A DNA stretch of 64,000 nucleotides, taken from NCBI GenBank assembly GCA_028285265.1, contig JANQPX010000053.1, positions 1-64,000 of the forward strand. Reading direction: 5' to 3'. The translations under genes were made by a program, and so were the position numbers. Below, piece by piece: positions 10,115 through 19,169 of this stretch (the first letter of the stretch is position 1; each line of letters starts with the position of its first letter). The DNA is from Geminicoccaceae bacterium (GTDB lineage Bacteria > Pseudomonadota > Alphaproteobacteria > Geminicoccales > Geminicoccaceae). A model generated the notes under the pieces. That model was not told the DNA's origin. It saw nothing but the letters and a program-made list of their open reading frames with translations, and did no database searches.

Positions 10115-11458
10115 ATGGCGTCGATGGCCGAACAGCTTGCGGCGAATGTCAACTTTGCGGCGTTCAGCAAGGCGACTGAGTTAAAGCAGCGAATCTGGTT
10201 CGCGCTCGGCTGTCTGATCGTCTATCGATTCGGGACTTATATCCCGCTGCCAGGCATCGACCCGGTTGTGATGTCGCAGATCTTTGAGCAAAACGCCGGC
10301 GGCATCATGGGCATGTTCAACATGTTCGCGGGCGGCGCTTTGGAGCGGATGTCGATCTTTGCGCTTGGCATTCTTCCCTATATCTCTGCGTCGATCATTA
10401 TGCAGCTGATGACCGCTGTGTCGCCGACGATCGAGCAGCTGAAGAAGGAAGGTGAATCCGGCCGAAAGACCATCAATCAGTATACACGTTACCTAACGGT
10501 CCTGTTGGCGGCGTTTCAAGGATACGGCCTCGCCGTTGGTCTTGAAGCGATGAGCGGACCTGGCGGTGGCGCCGTGCTCGACCCTGGTTGGTACTTCCGG
10601 GTGGTCACCGTGATCACGATCGTTGGTGGCACGATGTTCTTGATGTGGCTGGGTGAGCAAATCACCGCGCGCGGCATCGGCAACGGTATCTCACTCATTA
10701 TTTTCACCGGGATCATCGCGTCGCTTCCGTCTGCGCTGGCGAGCACCTTGGAACTTGGCCGTACGGGTGCCATTTCGACGTTCCTGATCATTTTCCTCTT
10801 CATCATGTGCGTCGCCGTGATCGCGTTCATCGTGTTCATGGAGCGCGCGCAACGCCGGATCTTGGTGCAATATCCGAAGAGGCAACAGGGGAACCGCATG
10901 TTTGGCGGCGAAAGTTCCCATCTGCCGCTCAAGATCAATGTGTCAGGCGTGATCCCGCCGATCTTTGCCAGTTCGCTCCTCTTAATGCCGGCCACATTGG
11001 CAAGCTTCGGCGGTGCCGGTGGGCCAGAGTGGTTGGCGCAGGTCACGGCCCTTCTGGGGCGAGGTCAGCCTCTGTTCTTGCTCCTGTTTATCGGCCTGAT
11101 CATCTTTTTCGCCTTCTTTTATACGTCCATCGTGTTCAATCCACAGGACACGGCTGAAAACCTAAGGAAGCATGGCGGCTTTATCCCCGGCATCCGCCCT
11201 GGCCAGCGTACAGCTGAGTATTTCGACTATGTGCTCACTCGCTTGACAACAGTCGGCGCGCTCTATCTGTCCGCGGTCTGTATCCTGCCGGAGATCCTAA
11301 TTTCACAATACGCGGTGCCGTTCTACTTCGGCGGGACAAGTCTGCTCATTGTCGTCTCGGTGACCATGGACACCACCGCACAAGTTCAATCCCATTTGAT
11401 CGCGCATCAATATGAAGGCTTGATCAAAAAATCGCGCTTGCGCGGAGCGAGGCGTTAA
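10115..11458 (+). CDS. secY: Protein translocase subunit SecY
   Basis: SecY is the channel of the Sec translocon in the inner membrane. The 447-residue product has ten hydrophobic segments. Motifs include YRFGTYIPLPGIDP in TM1, NMFAGGALERMSIFALGILP near the plug, and the cytosolic loop ERAQRRILVQYPKRQ. The start MASMAEQLA is accepted; a second Met three codons in is possible. Its stop TAATG overlaps the adk start by one base. Confidence 0.97.
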   Translation: MASMAEQLAANVNFAAFSKATELKQRIWFALGCLIVYRFGTYIPLPGIDPVVMSQIFEQNAGGIMGMFNMFAGGALERMSIFALGILPYISASIIMQLMTAVSPTIEQLKKEGESGRKTINQYTRYLTVLLAAFQGYGLAVGLEAMSGPGGGAVLDPGWYFRVVTVITIVGGTMFLMWLGEQITARGIGNGISLIIFTGIIASLPSALASTLELGRTGAISTFLIIFLFIMCVAVIAFIVFMERAQRRILVQYPKRQQGNRMFGGESSHLPLKINVSGVIPPIFASSLLLMPATLASFGGAGGPEWLAQVTALLGRGQPLFLLLFIGLIIFFAFFYTSIVFNPQDTAENLRKHGGFIPGIRPGQRTAEYFDYVLTRLTTVGALYLSAVCILPEILISQYAVPFYFGGTSLLIVVSVTMDTTAQVQSHLIAHQYEGLIKKSRLRGARR

Positions 11459-12105
11459 TGATCTTGATCCTTCTCGGACCGCCCGGTGCAGGCAAGGGAA
11501 CCCAGGCGGCACGCATCAAAGAGCGTTACCAAATCGCACACCTCTCGACGGGTGACATGCTGCGTGGCGCGATTGCTGCAGGTACAGAGGTTGGTAAACA
11601 AGCGAAGAGTGTCATGGATGCAGGGAAGCTTGTCTCCGATGACATCATTGTTCGTTTGGTCGAGGAGCGCACGTCAGCTGCGGACTGCGCTAAGGGGTAT
11701 CTTCTTGATGGCTTCCCTCGGACGGTAGCTCAAGCAGAAGCCCTCGACGAGCTGTTGCAGCGCAAGGGTCAGAAGATTGATGCGGTGATCGAGTTTGCCG
11801 TCGACGATGACGCGTTGATCGAACGGATTTCAGGTCGTTACTCCTGTGCGACCTGTGGTGCCGGTTATCACGACCGCTTTCAAAAGCCGAAGCAAGAAGG
11901 TGTCTGTGACAATTGCGGTAGTACGGAGTTTAGCCGCCGTTCAGACGACCATGCTGACGCTGTGCGGACGCGTCTTGCCGCCTACCATGAGCAAACGGCG
12001 CCCTTGCTGCCCTATTACCGGGACAAAGATGCGCTTAAGACTGTCGATGGTATGGGCGAGATCGATGCGGTGACCGATCAGATTTTCAAGGAGATCGACG
12101 GCTGA
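11458..12105 (+). CDS. adk: Adenylate kinase with zinc-type LID
   Basis: Adenylate kinase converts ATP and AMP to two ADP. The P-loop GPPGAGKGTQ (residues 8-17), the AMP-binding DGFPRT (84-89) and the LID are clear. The LID carries four cysteines (C130, C133, C150, C153), the zinc-binding arrangement, unlike the zinc-free E. coli enzyme. At 215 residues it is full length. It shares one base with secY, the usual alphaproteobacterial pairing, and ends before the rpsM promoter. Confidence 0.97.
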   Translation: MILILLGPPGAGKGTQAARIKERYQIAHLSTGDMLRGAIAAGTEVGKQAKSVMDAGKLVSDDIIVRLVEERTSAADCAKGYLLDGFPRTVAQAEALDELLQRKGQKIDAVIEFAVDDDALIERISGRYSCATCGAGYHDRFQKPKQEGVCDNCGSTEFSRRSDDHADAVRTRLAAYHEQTAPLLPYYRDKDALKTVDGMGEIDAVTDQIFKEIDG

Positions 12106-12119
12106 CCGGTCAAGTCAGG

Positions 12120-12147
12120 TTGACAGTGAACGAGGTGGGCCTATAAT
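12120..12147 (+). promoter_or_regulatory. Consensus sigma-70 type promoter for rpsM-rpsK-rpoA-rplQ
   Basis: TTGACA at 12120-12125 and TATAAT at 12142-12147 are both perfect housekeeping boxes with a 16-base spacer. They sit 15 bases after the adk stop and 95 before the rpsM start, so transcription would begin near 12154 with a leader of about 90 bases. This gives the alpha operon its own strong start besides read-through from the spc genes. Confidence 0.85.
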
Positions 12148-12242
12148 CGCGCGGTTGGCGCGGATAGTCTGCCTTTTTCCGACATTGCAACGACAGAACG
12201 CTGGCCTTTCGCGGGCCTGAGCGTAGTTCGAGGAGACCAAGA

Positions 12243-12620
12243 GTGGCGCGTATCGCCGGTGTTAACATCCCTAGCGGCAAGCCTGTTGGCATTGCGCTAA
12301 CCTATATCTACGGCATCGGTCGCACGACGTCGGAAAAGATCCTTGCCGAAGTCGATATCGACTTCGCCCGCCGTGTGAACGAGCTTAGCGATGCCGAAGT
12401 TGCGAAGCTGCGTGAGACCATCGACCGTGGCCATCGTGTCGAAGGTGAGCTTCGCCGAGATGTTGCGATGAACATCAAACGGTTGATGGATCTCGGCTGC
12501 TATAAGGGGCTTCGCCATCGGAAAGGCTTGCCCGTTCATGGCCAGCGCACGCATACCAATGCACGGACGCGCAAGGGGCCAGCCAAACCGATTGCAGGCA
12601 AGAAGAAGGTAACGAAGTAA
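12243..12620 (+). CDS. rpsM: 30S ribosomal protein S13
   Basis: S13 (125 residues) bridges to the 50S subunit. The GTG start at 12243 follows a GAGGAGACC site and gives the canonical [18 protein letters not shown] opening. [20 protein letters not shown] near residue 90 is the family signature. It is the first gene behind the consensus promoter. No infA or rpmJ lies between adk and rpsM. Confidence 0.97.
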   Translation: MARIAGVNIPSGKPVGIALTYIYGIGRTTSEKILAEVDIDFARRVNELSDAEVAKLRETIDRGHRVEGELRRDVAMNIKRLMDLGCYKGLRHRKGLPVHGQRTHTNARTRKGPAKPIAGKKKVTK

Positions 12621-12621
12621 C

Positions 12622-13014
12622 ATGGCCAACGAATCCGCCCCACGCCTTCGCCGCCGCGAGCGTAAGAACATCTCCTCGGGTGTTGCCCATGTGAACGCAA
12701 CATTCAACAACACCATGATTACCATCACCGATGCACAGGGCAATGCGATCTCCTGGTCATCGGCGGGTGCACAGGGTTTCCGTGGATCGCGCAAATCCAC
12801 GCCCTTCGCCGCGCAGATTGCTGCGGAGAATGCTGGCAAAAAGGCCATGGAGCATGGCATGCGCACGCTGTCTGTTGAGGTTCGTGGGCCCGGGTCGGGA
12901 CGTGAGTCAGCGCTTCGAGCGCTCTCCGCCGTCGGATTCGAAATCACGTCGATCCGCGATGTGACGCCGATTCCCCACAACGGTTGCCGAGCGCGCAAGC
13001 GTCGTCGGGTCTGA
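12622..13014 (+). CDS. rpsK: 30S ribosomal protein S11
   Basis: S11 (130 residues) forms the 30S platform. [34 protein letters not shown] and the C-terminal [16 protein letters not shown] are diagnostic. It follows rpsM by one base. The 106-base gap to rpoA contains a CCTCGGCA/TGCCGGGG stem at 13072-13091 that could modulate read-through. Confidence 0.97.
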   Translation: MANESAPRLRRRERKNISSGVAHVNATFNNTMITITDAQGNAISWSSAGAQGFRGSRKSTPFAAQIAAENAGKKAMEHGMRTLSVEVRGPGSGRESALRALSAVGFEITSIRDVTPIPHNGCRARKRRRV

Positions 13015-13120
13015 GTTAACGAGATAGGGACCCAATGGCGCTGTTTACCGGCGCCAAGAGGTTCAAAGGGCCTCGGCAATAATGCCGGGGCTTTCCCATT
13101 GAGAAGTTCGAGGTAAGCCC

Positions 13121-14137
13121 GTGATTCAAAAGAACTGGCAAGAGCTCATCAAGCCGCCGAAGCTCGAGGTTCAGCCCGGCATGCGGCCGGATCGTGAGGC
13201 GACCATCATCGCGGAGCCTCTCGAGCGTGGCTTTGGTGTTACGCTCGGCAATGCGCTCCGTCGTATCCTGTTGTCCTCGTTGCAGGGCTCGGCGATTACG
13301 GCTGTCCAGATCGATAGCGTGTTGCACGAGTTTTCGACGGTGCCGGGTGTCCGTGAAGACGTCACCGACATTGTGCTGAATTTGAAGTCGCTCGCGATCC
13401 GGATGCATAGCGAGACGCAAAAGCGCATTTATCTGAAGGCAAGAGGGCCCTGCGCCGTTACCGCGTCAATGATCGAAGTTGGGCATGACGTCGAGATCAT
13501 GGATCCCGATCATGTGATTTGTCATCTCGATGAAGAGGCTGAGCTCTCGATGGAGATGACCGTCAAGACCGGGCGGGGTTATGTGCCGGCAGCACAGAAC
13601 AAGTCTGAGGATGCTCCGATCGGCCTGATTGCCGTCGATGCCATCTACAGCCCTGTGAAGAAGGTTGCCTATAAGGTCGATCACGCCCGTGTTGGTCAGG
13701 TGACGGACTACGATAAACTGACCATGCAGGTAGAGACGAACGGTTCGGTGTCGCCAGAGGATGCCGTGGCGCTCGCTGCGCGAATCCTGCAGGACCAATT
13801 GCAGCTCTTCATCAACTTCGAAGAGCCGAAGTCCGCGTCGTCCCAGGACAACAAGCCGGAACTCCCCTTCAATCCGCATCTCCTGCGGAAGGTGGACGAG
13901 TTGGAGCTCTCTGTACGCTCGGCGAATTGCCTGAAGAACGACAACATCGTGTATATCGGTGATCTTGTACAGAAGACCGAGTCGGAGATGCTACGCACGC
14001 CGAACTTTGGACGAAAGTCCTTGAATGAGATCAAGGAAGTGCTGTCGCAGATGGGCCTCTCGCTGGGTATGGAGGTCACTGGCTGGCCACCTGAGAATAT
14101 CGAAGAACTCGCCCGCCGTATCGAAGAGCCATACTAG
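13121..14137 (+). CDS. rpoA: DNA-directed RNA polymerase subunit alpha
   Basis: Alpha (338 residues) dimerises to scaffold RNA polymerase; its C-terminal domain binds UP elements and activators. The GTG start gives [17 protein letters not shown]. The NTD has [20 protein letters not shown] (about 37-56). After a flexible linker the CTD shows [16 protein letters not shown] and [16 protein letters not shown]. Length and motifs are normal. Confidence 0.98.
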   Translation: MIQKNWQELIKPPKLEVQPGMRPDREATIIAEPLERGFGVTLGNALRRILLSSLQGSAITAVQIDSVLHEFSTVPGVREDVTDIVLNLKSLAIRMHSETQKRIYLKARGPCAVTASMIEVGHDVEIMDPDHVICHLDEEAELSMEMTVKTGRGYVPAAQNKSEDAPIGLIAVDAIYSPVKKVAYKVDHARVGQVTDYDKLTMQVETNGSVSPEDAVALAARILQDQLQLFINFEEPKSASSQDNKPELPFNPHLLRKVDELELSVRSANCLKNDNIVYIGDLVQKTESEMLRTPNFGRKSLNEIKEVLSQMGLSLGMEVTGWPPENIEELARRIEEPY

Positions 14138-14202
14138 GATAAGGGTTACCGTCGCCGACATCGTCGGTGAAAGGGGCCTATTGTGTTTTACGGAGTTAGG
14201 AA

Positions 14203-14637
14203 ATGCGCCATCGTCTAAGTGGCCGAAAGCTGAACCGGACCTCGAGCCATCGTAAGGCTATGTTCGCCAATATGGCGGCGGCGCTGGTGAAGCACGAGCA
14301 GATCAAAACCACGCTTCCCAAGGCAAAGGAGCTTCGTCCTTTTGTCGAAAAGCTGGTCACCCTTGGCAAGCGCGGCGATCTCCATGCGCGGCGGCAGATC
14401 ATCGCGAAGACCCGTGACGAGAAAACGGCTGCGAAGTTGATCGATACCCTGGCGCCACGCTATGAGGGCCGGCCAGGTGGCTATATTCGGGTGCTGAAAG
14501 CTGGCTTCCGCCAGGGGGACAACGCGCCGATGGCGATTATCGAGTTCATCGATCGCGACGTTGACGCCAAGGGGCAAGACAGCGGTCCTGTGCAGCACAA
14601 GGTGGATGAGGAGGAGGCCGAAGCGGTCGCGGCCTAA
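14203..14637 (+). CDS. rplQ: 50S ribosomal protein L17
   Basis: L17 lies near the tunnel exit. [20 protein letters not shown] is diagnostic. The 144-residue product carries an acidic C-terminal tail (about 118-144, [10 protein letters not shown] end) beyond the short E. coli form, as is usual in alphaproteobacteria. It is the last gene of the ribosomal superoperon; a strong hairpin follows 44 bases after its stop. Confidence 0.97.
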   Translation: MRHRLSGRKLNRTSSHRKAMFANMAAALVKHEQIKTTLPKAKELRPFVEKLVTLGKRGDLHARRQIIAKTRDEKTAAKLIDTLAPRYEGRPGGYIRVLKAGFRQGDNAPMAIIEFIDRDVDAKGQDSGPVQHKVDEEEAEAVAA

Positions 14638-14644
14638 GCCGGAT

Positions 14645-16114
14645 TTGCTCCGAAGCGTCTTTTTCCAGCTGCGTATCCAAGACAAGGCCTTTGGCATTGC
14701 CAAAGGCCTTGTCGATTCGTGTCGCCAGCTAACCCTTGTTCTTCTCACACTGGTTGTCGGCCTGTCCTCGGCGCTGGCCGACCAAATCCCGACCAGTCGC
14801 GAACAGATTTCCTTGAGCTTTGCGCCCGTCGTGCGTCAGGCGTCGCCTGCGGTTGTCAATATCTACACCAAAAAGGCAAGCCGTGCCGACGACCGCGACC
14901 CCTTCTTTTCCGATCCTTTCTTTCAGTATTTTTTCGAGGGGCTCGGCCGCAGACGGGCGCCTCAACGCCAGCAGAATTCGCTTGGCTCCGGTGTCATCAT
15001 CGAAAGCGACGGATTGATTGTCACCAACCAGCATGTCATCGAAGGGGCCGATGAAGTCATGGTGGTTTTGAATGATCGGCGTGAGTTTCGTGCTGAGGTG
15101 GTCGGCGCCGATGCGGCTGCCGATCTCGCCTTGTTGCGCATCGATCCACCGACCTCATTGCCGGCTCTTCCGATGGGATCCTCGGACGCGCTCGAAGTCG
15201 GGGACCTCGTGCTCGCCATCGGCAATCCCTTTGGGATCGGGCAGACCGTGACCTCAGGCATTATCTCAGCGCTCTCGCGCACCGGGCCGCGGGTTGGCTC
15301 AGATCTGTCGTTCATTCAGACGGACGCTGCGATCAATCCTGGCAATTCAGGTGGGGCGCTGGTGACGATTGACGGTGCCTTGGTGGGCGTCAACACGGCC
15401 ATCTTCACCCGCGGCGGCGGGTCGATTGGCATTGGCTTCGCCATTCCGATCGATTTGGTCAAAGCGTTGATCCATTCGATCGAAGGAGGCGGTGACAGTC
15501 TGGCGCGGCCTTGGCTTGGTGCGAAGGTTCAGACGGTGACTACCGAACTCGCAGCGAGCCTCGGCCTCGATCGCCCAGTTGGCGTTCTTCTCAATCAGGT
15601 TCATCGATCCGGCCCGGCCCGTCGAGCCGGTCTTGAGCAGGGCGATGTCATCACCGCGATTGATGGTGTTGAAGTGGTGGACAAACAGGGATTGAATTTC
15701 CGCCTGGCCGTCGGGAAGCTCAGTGATGCCGTGTCACTCAGTGTCTGGCGCGAGGGGCTGGATCTTGAGGTTGACCTGCCGTTGGAGTTACCCCCGAGGG
15801 AGCCGCCGCCAGCCGTCACGGAAGTCAACGGACGGCATGCCCTTGCTGGCGCTACGGTCGCCAATCTTTCACCAGGCTTCAATCAAGATACCGGGCTCGA
15901 TCTGTTTGCTGAGGGAGTTGTGATCCTACGCATCAACCGGCGCAGCCCTGCTGACCGTGTCGGCCTTCGTCGTGGCGATGTGATCGTCAGCGTAGGCGAC
16001 CAGCCCATCCGACGGGTGGCTGAACTCAACGACGCCCTCGATCGCCTTCCCCCGGTTTGGCGCCTTGAAATTGATCGCGGTGATCGCCGTCTCGGTGTTA
16101 CCATCGGCCGATGA
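14645..16114 (+). CDS. Do (DegP/HtrA) family periplasmic serine protease
   Basis: From TTG 14645 the product is 489 residues: a hydrophobic signal peptide (about 28-46, likely cut after ALA), a trypsin-like domain with triad H130 (VTNQHVIEG), D160 (AAADLALLRID) and S235 (NPGNSGGAL), then two PDZ domains (about 285-375 and 400-485). It should degrade or refold misfolded envelope proteins. The start is uncertain. No ATG, GTG or TTG lies in frame between 14648 and the protease domain, the TTG has no obvious ribosome-binding site, and the frame is open back into rplQ (ATG 14561). Coupling to rplQ, which stops 7 bases earlier, may drive initiation. It overlaps rarA by 4 bases. Confidence 0.88.
   Translation: MLRSVFFQLRIQDKAFGIAKGLVDSCRQLTLVLLTLVVGLSSALADQIPTSREQISLSFAPVVRQASPAVVNIYTKKASRADDRDPFFSDPFFQYFFEGLGRRRAPQRQQNSLGSGVIIESDGLIVTNQHVIEGADEVMVVLNDRREFRAEVVGADAAADLALLRIDPPTSLPALPMGSSDALEVGDLVLAIGNPFGIGQTVTSGIISALSRTGPRVGSDLSFIQTDAAINPGNSGGALVTIDGALVGVNTAIFTRGGGSIGIGFAIPIDLVKALIHSIEGGGDSLARPWLGAKVQTVTTELAASLGLDRPVGVLLNQVHRSGPARRAGLEQGDVITAIDGVEVVDKQGLNFRLAVGKLSDAVSLSVWREGLDLEVDLPLELPPREPPPAVTEVNGRHALAGATVANLSPGFNQDTGLDLFAEGVVILRINRRSPADRVGLRRGDVIVSVGDQPIRRVAELNDALDRLPPVWRLEIDRGDRRLGVTIGR
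14681..14713 (+). terminator. Perfect 15-bp hairpin, candidate end of the ribosomal superoperon
   Basis: GACAAGGCCTTTGGC (14681-14695) and GCCAAAGGCCTTGTC (14699-14713) are perfect inverted repeats around a 3-base loop. No T tract follows. It sits 44 bases after rplQ, where a terminator is expected, yet lies inside the N-terminal coding part of the protease if that starts at TTG 14645. It may act as partial terminator, attenuator or RNA-processing site. Confidence 0.6.
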
Positions 16115-17490
16115 AAGATCTATTTGGCGAGCAGGCAGCATCTCCCAAGTCTGCGTCCGGGACAAAGTCCGAAGCAGCGTCGGTGCAGACATCCATGTCC
16201 GCTGGCGGACCATCAACGCCTCTGGCTGACCGACTTCGGCCCGGTCGGCTTGAAGACCTCGTAGGGCAGGATCACCTTCTCGGCGCGGACACCCCTCTGG
16301 GTCGTATGCTGTCTCGAGCAAAGATCAGTTCGATTATCCTTTGGGGTCCGCCTGGGACGGGTAAGACCACGCTCGCCCGCCTGTTGGCGCGGACGATCGG
16401 GCAGCCTCTGGTGCAGCTGTCCGCTGTGATGTCCGGCGTTGCTGATTTACGCAAGGTCTATGAGGAAGCCAAGAAACGGCGTCGGACGGGACAGCCAACC
16501 CTCCTCTTCATCGACGAAATCCATCGTTTCAATCGCGCGCAGCAAGATGGACTACTCGCTCAAGTCGAGGACGGCACGGTCGTGTTGATTGGCGCGACCA
16601 CCGAGAACCCGTCCTTTGCGCTCAATGGAGCCCTTCTCTCGCGGTCCCAAGTCCTGGTCCTGAACCGGCTGGAGGAGGCGGCCCTTCTAGCCCTCATCGA
16701 GCGCGCCGAGAAGGCCATTGGCCATCGATTGCCACTCAACGACGAGGCGCGCCATCGTCTTGCCCAGCTAGCCGATGGCGATGGTCGTTATCTCTTGAAT
16801 TTGGTTGAAAGCCTCGCCGATCTGCCGACGGCGGCACCGTTGGATTCCGCGGGCCTTGCCGAGACGCTGCAACGGCGCATGCCGCTCTACGACAAACAAC
16901 AAGAGGCGCATTACAATCTGATCAGTGCGTTGCACAAGTCCGTGCGCGGTTCAGATCCTGACGCAGCGCTTTACTGGTTTGCGCGTATGATCGTTGGAGG
17001 CGAAGATCCGCGCTATTTGGCGAGACGGATCGTGCGCATGGCGTCTGAGGATATCGGTGCTGCTGATCCCACCGCCTTACCTCTCACGCTTGCCGCCGCC
17101 GAGGCTTATGAGCGACTCGGTTCGCCGGAAGGCGAGTTGGCGCTCGCCCAGGCTGTTGCCCATTTGGCGATGGCACCGAAATCAAATGCGGTTTATGTCG
17201 CCTTTAAGCGTGCCATGGCAGCCGCCAAGGAGAGCGGCTCCCTGCTGCCGCCCGCTCATATCCTGAATGCCCCAACCAGGCTGATGAAGGATCTCGGTTA
17301 TGGTGCGGGTTATGACTATGATCACGATGCACCCGATCGCTTCTCCGGACAGAACTACTTCCCCGATGACATGGAGCGCCAAGCGTTCTACCAGCCGACG
17401 GAAGAGGGCGACGAGGCGGTGCTGAAATCCCGCTTACAGCGGTGGCGCCAACTTCGGGCCGCGCGCCAAGCGAAAGGTGGTGAGACGTGA
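16111..17490 (+). CDS. rarA: Replication-associated recombination protein A (RarA/MgsA AAA+ ATPase)
   Basis: RarA is a clamp-loader-like AAA+ ATPase acting at stalled replication forks. The 459-residue product has LADRLRPGRLEDLVGQDHLL, Walker A GPPGTGKT (79-86), Walker B LFIDEIHRF (132-140) and sensor 1 GATTENPSFALN. The C-terminal MgsA oligomerisation part includes YARRIVR-type and YGAGYDYDHD segments. A 30-residue low-complexity N-terminal stretch precedes the core. It is translationally coupled to both neighbours by 4-base overlaps. Confidence 0.95.
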   Translation: MKDLFGEQAASPKSASGTKSEAASVQTSMSAGGPSTPLADRLRPGRLEDLVGQDHLLGADTPLGRMLSRAKISSIILWGPPGTGKTTLARLLARTIGQPLVQLSAVMSGVADLRKVYEEAKKRRRTGQPTLLFIDEIHRFNRAQQDGLLAQVEDGTVVLIGATTENPSFALNGALLSRSQVLVLNRLEEAALLALIERAEKAIGHRLPLNDEARHRLAQLADGDGRYLLNLVESLADLPTAAPLDSAGLAETLQRRMPLYDKQQEAHYNLISALHKSVRGSDPDAALYWFARMIVGGEDPRYLARRIVRMASEDIGAADPTALPLTLAAAEAYERLGSPEGELALAQAVAHLAMAPKSNAVYVAFKRAMAAAKESGSLLPPAHILNAPTRLMKDLGYGAGYDYDHDAPDRFSGQNYFPDDMERQAFYQPTEEGDEAVLKSRLQRWRQLRAARQAKGGET

Positions 17491-18482
17491 GCGCCGTTGA
17501 ACAGCGTGCTGTGGCCGCGGAAGAGGCCGATCTTCGTCTGGATCGTTGGTTCAAGCGTCACTTTCCGACACTCGGTCATGGCCGCTTGCAAAAGCTCCTT
17601 CGGACCGGTCAAGTTCGCGTGGATGGCAAGCGTGTCCAGGCTAACGCTAGGCTCTCCGAAGGCCAGACGATCAGAATTCCTCCCTTCACCGTGGACGATG
17701 GCGAGAGATCAAAGCCTGCCCCGTCGGCGCATCGACCGCAGGACGCCGATGATTTGCGCGCGATCATTCTGCACGAGGATGAAGCGCTGATGGCGATCAA
17801 CAAGCCTTGTGGCCTTGCGGTCCAAGGTGGAAGCAAGACAAAGCGTCACATCGATGGCATGCTCTCGTCAATCGCCCCGAAAGGCGAACGCTATCGGCTT
17901 GTGCATCGCCTCGATCGTGACACGAGTGGGCTTCTCGTCGTTGCGAAATCTGCGTCCGCGGCCGCGAAACTGTCGAAGGCCTTCCAACGCCATCAGGTGC
18001 AAAAGCTCTATTGGGCGTTGGTGGCCGGTCTGCCACCTCTTGAGCATGGTGTAATTGACAGGCCTCTATCAAAGGGTGCGAGCCGCGCCCAGCCGGGGTT
18101 TGAGCTGGTGCAAGCCGACCTTGATGACGCTCAGGACGCTAAGACCCGCTACCGTACGATCGCGCGCGCGGGCAAGGTTGCGGCTTGGTTAGCCCTTCAG
18201 CCCCTTTCGGGGCGTACCCACCAACTTCGTGTTCACTGCACGCTCATGGATTGTCCAATCCTAGGTGACCCGAAATATGGCGGTGCAAGGGCCAAACCGG
18301 AGGGCGCGCCCGGTGCGTTAATGTTGCATGCACGTGAGCTCGATCTGCCCCATCCCGACGGCGGGCGCTTGACGCTGACGGCGCCATTGCCTGATACCAT
18401 GCGCGCAGGTTTCGCTTGGATCGGTTTCGAGCCAGATGCGCAATTGCCCGGCGCGCGCCTCGCTGATTTTGAGCAGCTTTGA
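17487..18482 (+). CDS. rluC: RluA-family 23S rRNA pseudouridine synthase, RluC-type
   Basis: The enzyme isomerises uridines in rRNA. Residues 10-70 form an S4 RNA-binding domain (RLQKLLRTGQVRVDGKRV). The catalytic domain follows, with HRLDRDTSGLLV at 140-151 holding the catalytic Asp143 and GRTHQLRVH in the C-terminal half. The GTG start overlaps the rarA stop. The rarA-rluC-HAD-ATP12 order supports RluC rather than RluD, but the exact target uridines cannot be told from sequence. Confidence 0.88.
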   Translation: MSAVEQRAVAAEEADLRLDRWFKRHFPTLGHGRLQKLLRTGQVRVDGKRVQANARLSEGQTIRIPPFTVDDGERSKPAPSAHRPQDADDLRAIILHEDEALMAINKPCGLAVQGGSKTKRHIDGMLSSIAPKGERYRLVHRLDRDTSGLLVVAKSASAAAKLSKAFQRHQVQKLYWALVAGLPPLEHGVIDRPLSKGASRAQPGFELVQADLDDAQDAKTRYRTIARAGKVAAWLALQPLSGRTHQLRVHCTLMDCPILGDPKYGGARAKPEGAPGALMLHARELDLPHPDGGRLTLTAPLPDTMRAGFAWIGFEPDAQLPGARLADFEQL

Positions 18483-18506
18483 ACGCTAAGCGCCGAGATT
18501 GATATT

Positions 18507-19169
18507 ATGGTCAGTTTAATCCTCTTCGATTGCGATGGCACATTGGTGGATAGCCAATATGTCATCATCGAAACCATGAACCGCACGTTTAGGGCTAAGG
18601 GTCTTGCGCCGCCGTCGCCGGAACAGACACGATCGATTGTCGGCCTGTCGCTCGACAAGGCTATGGCGGTGCTGGCGCCGGAAAGGGATCAGCGCGATCA
18701 CCTCGACCTGGTTGAACTTTATAAGGATAACTTTGCGACGTTGCGCCTGGCCGACGACTTTTCCGAGCCGATGTTTCAAGGGGTGCTGGAAACACTGGAC
18801 AAGCTGGCGACAAGCGAGGTCCTTTTGGGCATTGCGACTGGCAAGAGCCTCCGGGGGCTTCGCATGGTGCTCGAGCATCACGGCATTCGCGATCGCTTCG
18901 TCACGCTGCAAACGGCTGACTTTCATCCGAGTAAACCTCATCCGAGCATGGTCGAAACCGCGCTCAAGGAAACCGGCGCTGCGGCCAACGCCACCTTGCT
19001 TGTGGGCGACACCACGTTTGATATCGAGATGGCAAGGGCGGCTGGTGTCCGACCGATCGGGGTGAATTGGGGCTATCATCCCGGCTCAGAGCTCACGGCG
19101 GCTGGCGCCGAGGTCGTCCTCGATTATTTCGAACAGGTTCTCGATCTCGTGGATGACTCGGACCGATGA
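18507..19169 (+). CDS. HAD-superfamily hydrolase, Gph/phosphatase-like
   Basis: This 220-residue protein has the HAD motif I FDCDGTLVDS (residues 7-16, nucleophile Asp8), a helical cap, motif III around SKPHPSM, and motif IV VGDTTFDIEMARAAG. It is likely a phosphoglycolate-type or other small phosphatase; the substrate is not evident. In many alphaproteobacteria the same HAD gene lies between the rluC-like gene and the ATP12 gene. It overlaps the next gene by 4 bases. Confidence 0.9.
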   Translation: MVSLILFDCDGTLVDSQYVIIETMNRTFRAKGLAPPSPEQTRSIVGLSLDKAMAVLAPERDQRDHLDLVELYKDNFATLRLADDFSEPMFQGVLETLDKLATSEVLLGIATGKSLRGLRMVLEHHGIRDRFVTLQTADFHPSKPHPSMVETALKETGAAANATLLVGDTTFDIEMARAAGVRPIGVNWGYHPGSELTAAGAEVVLDYFEQVLDLVDDSDR

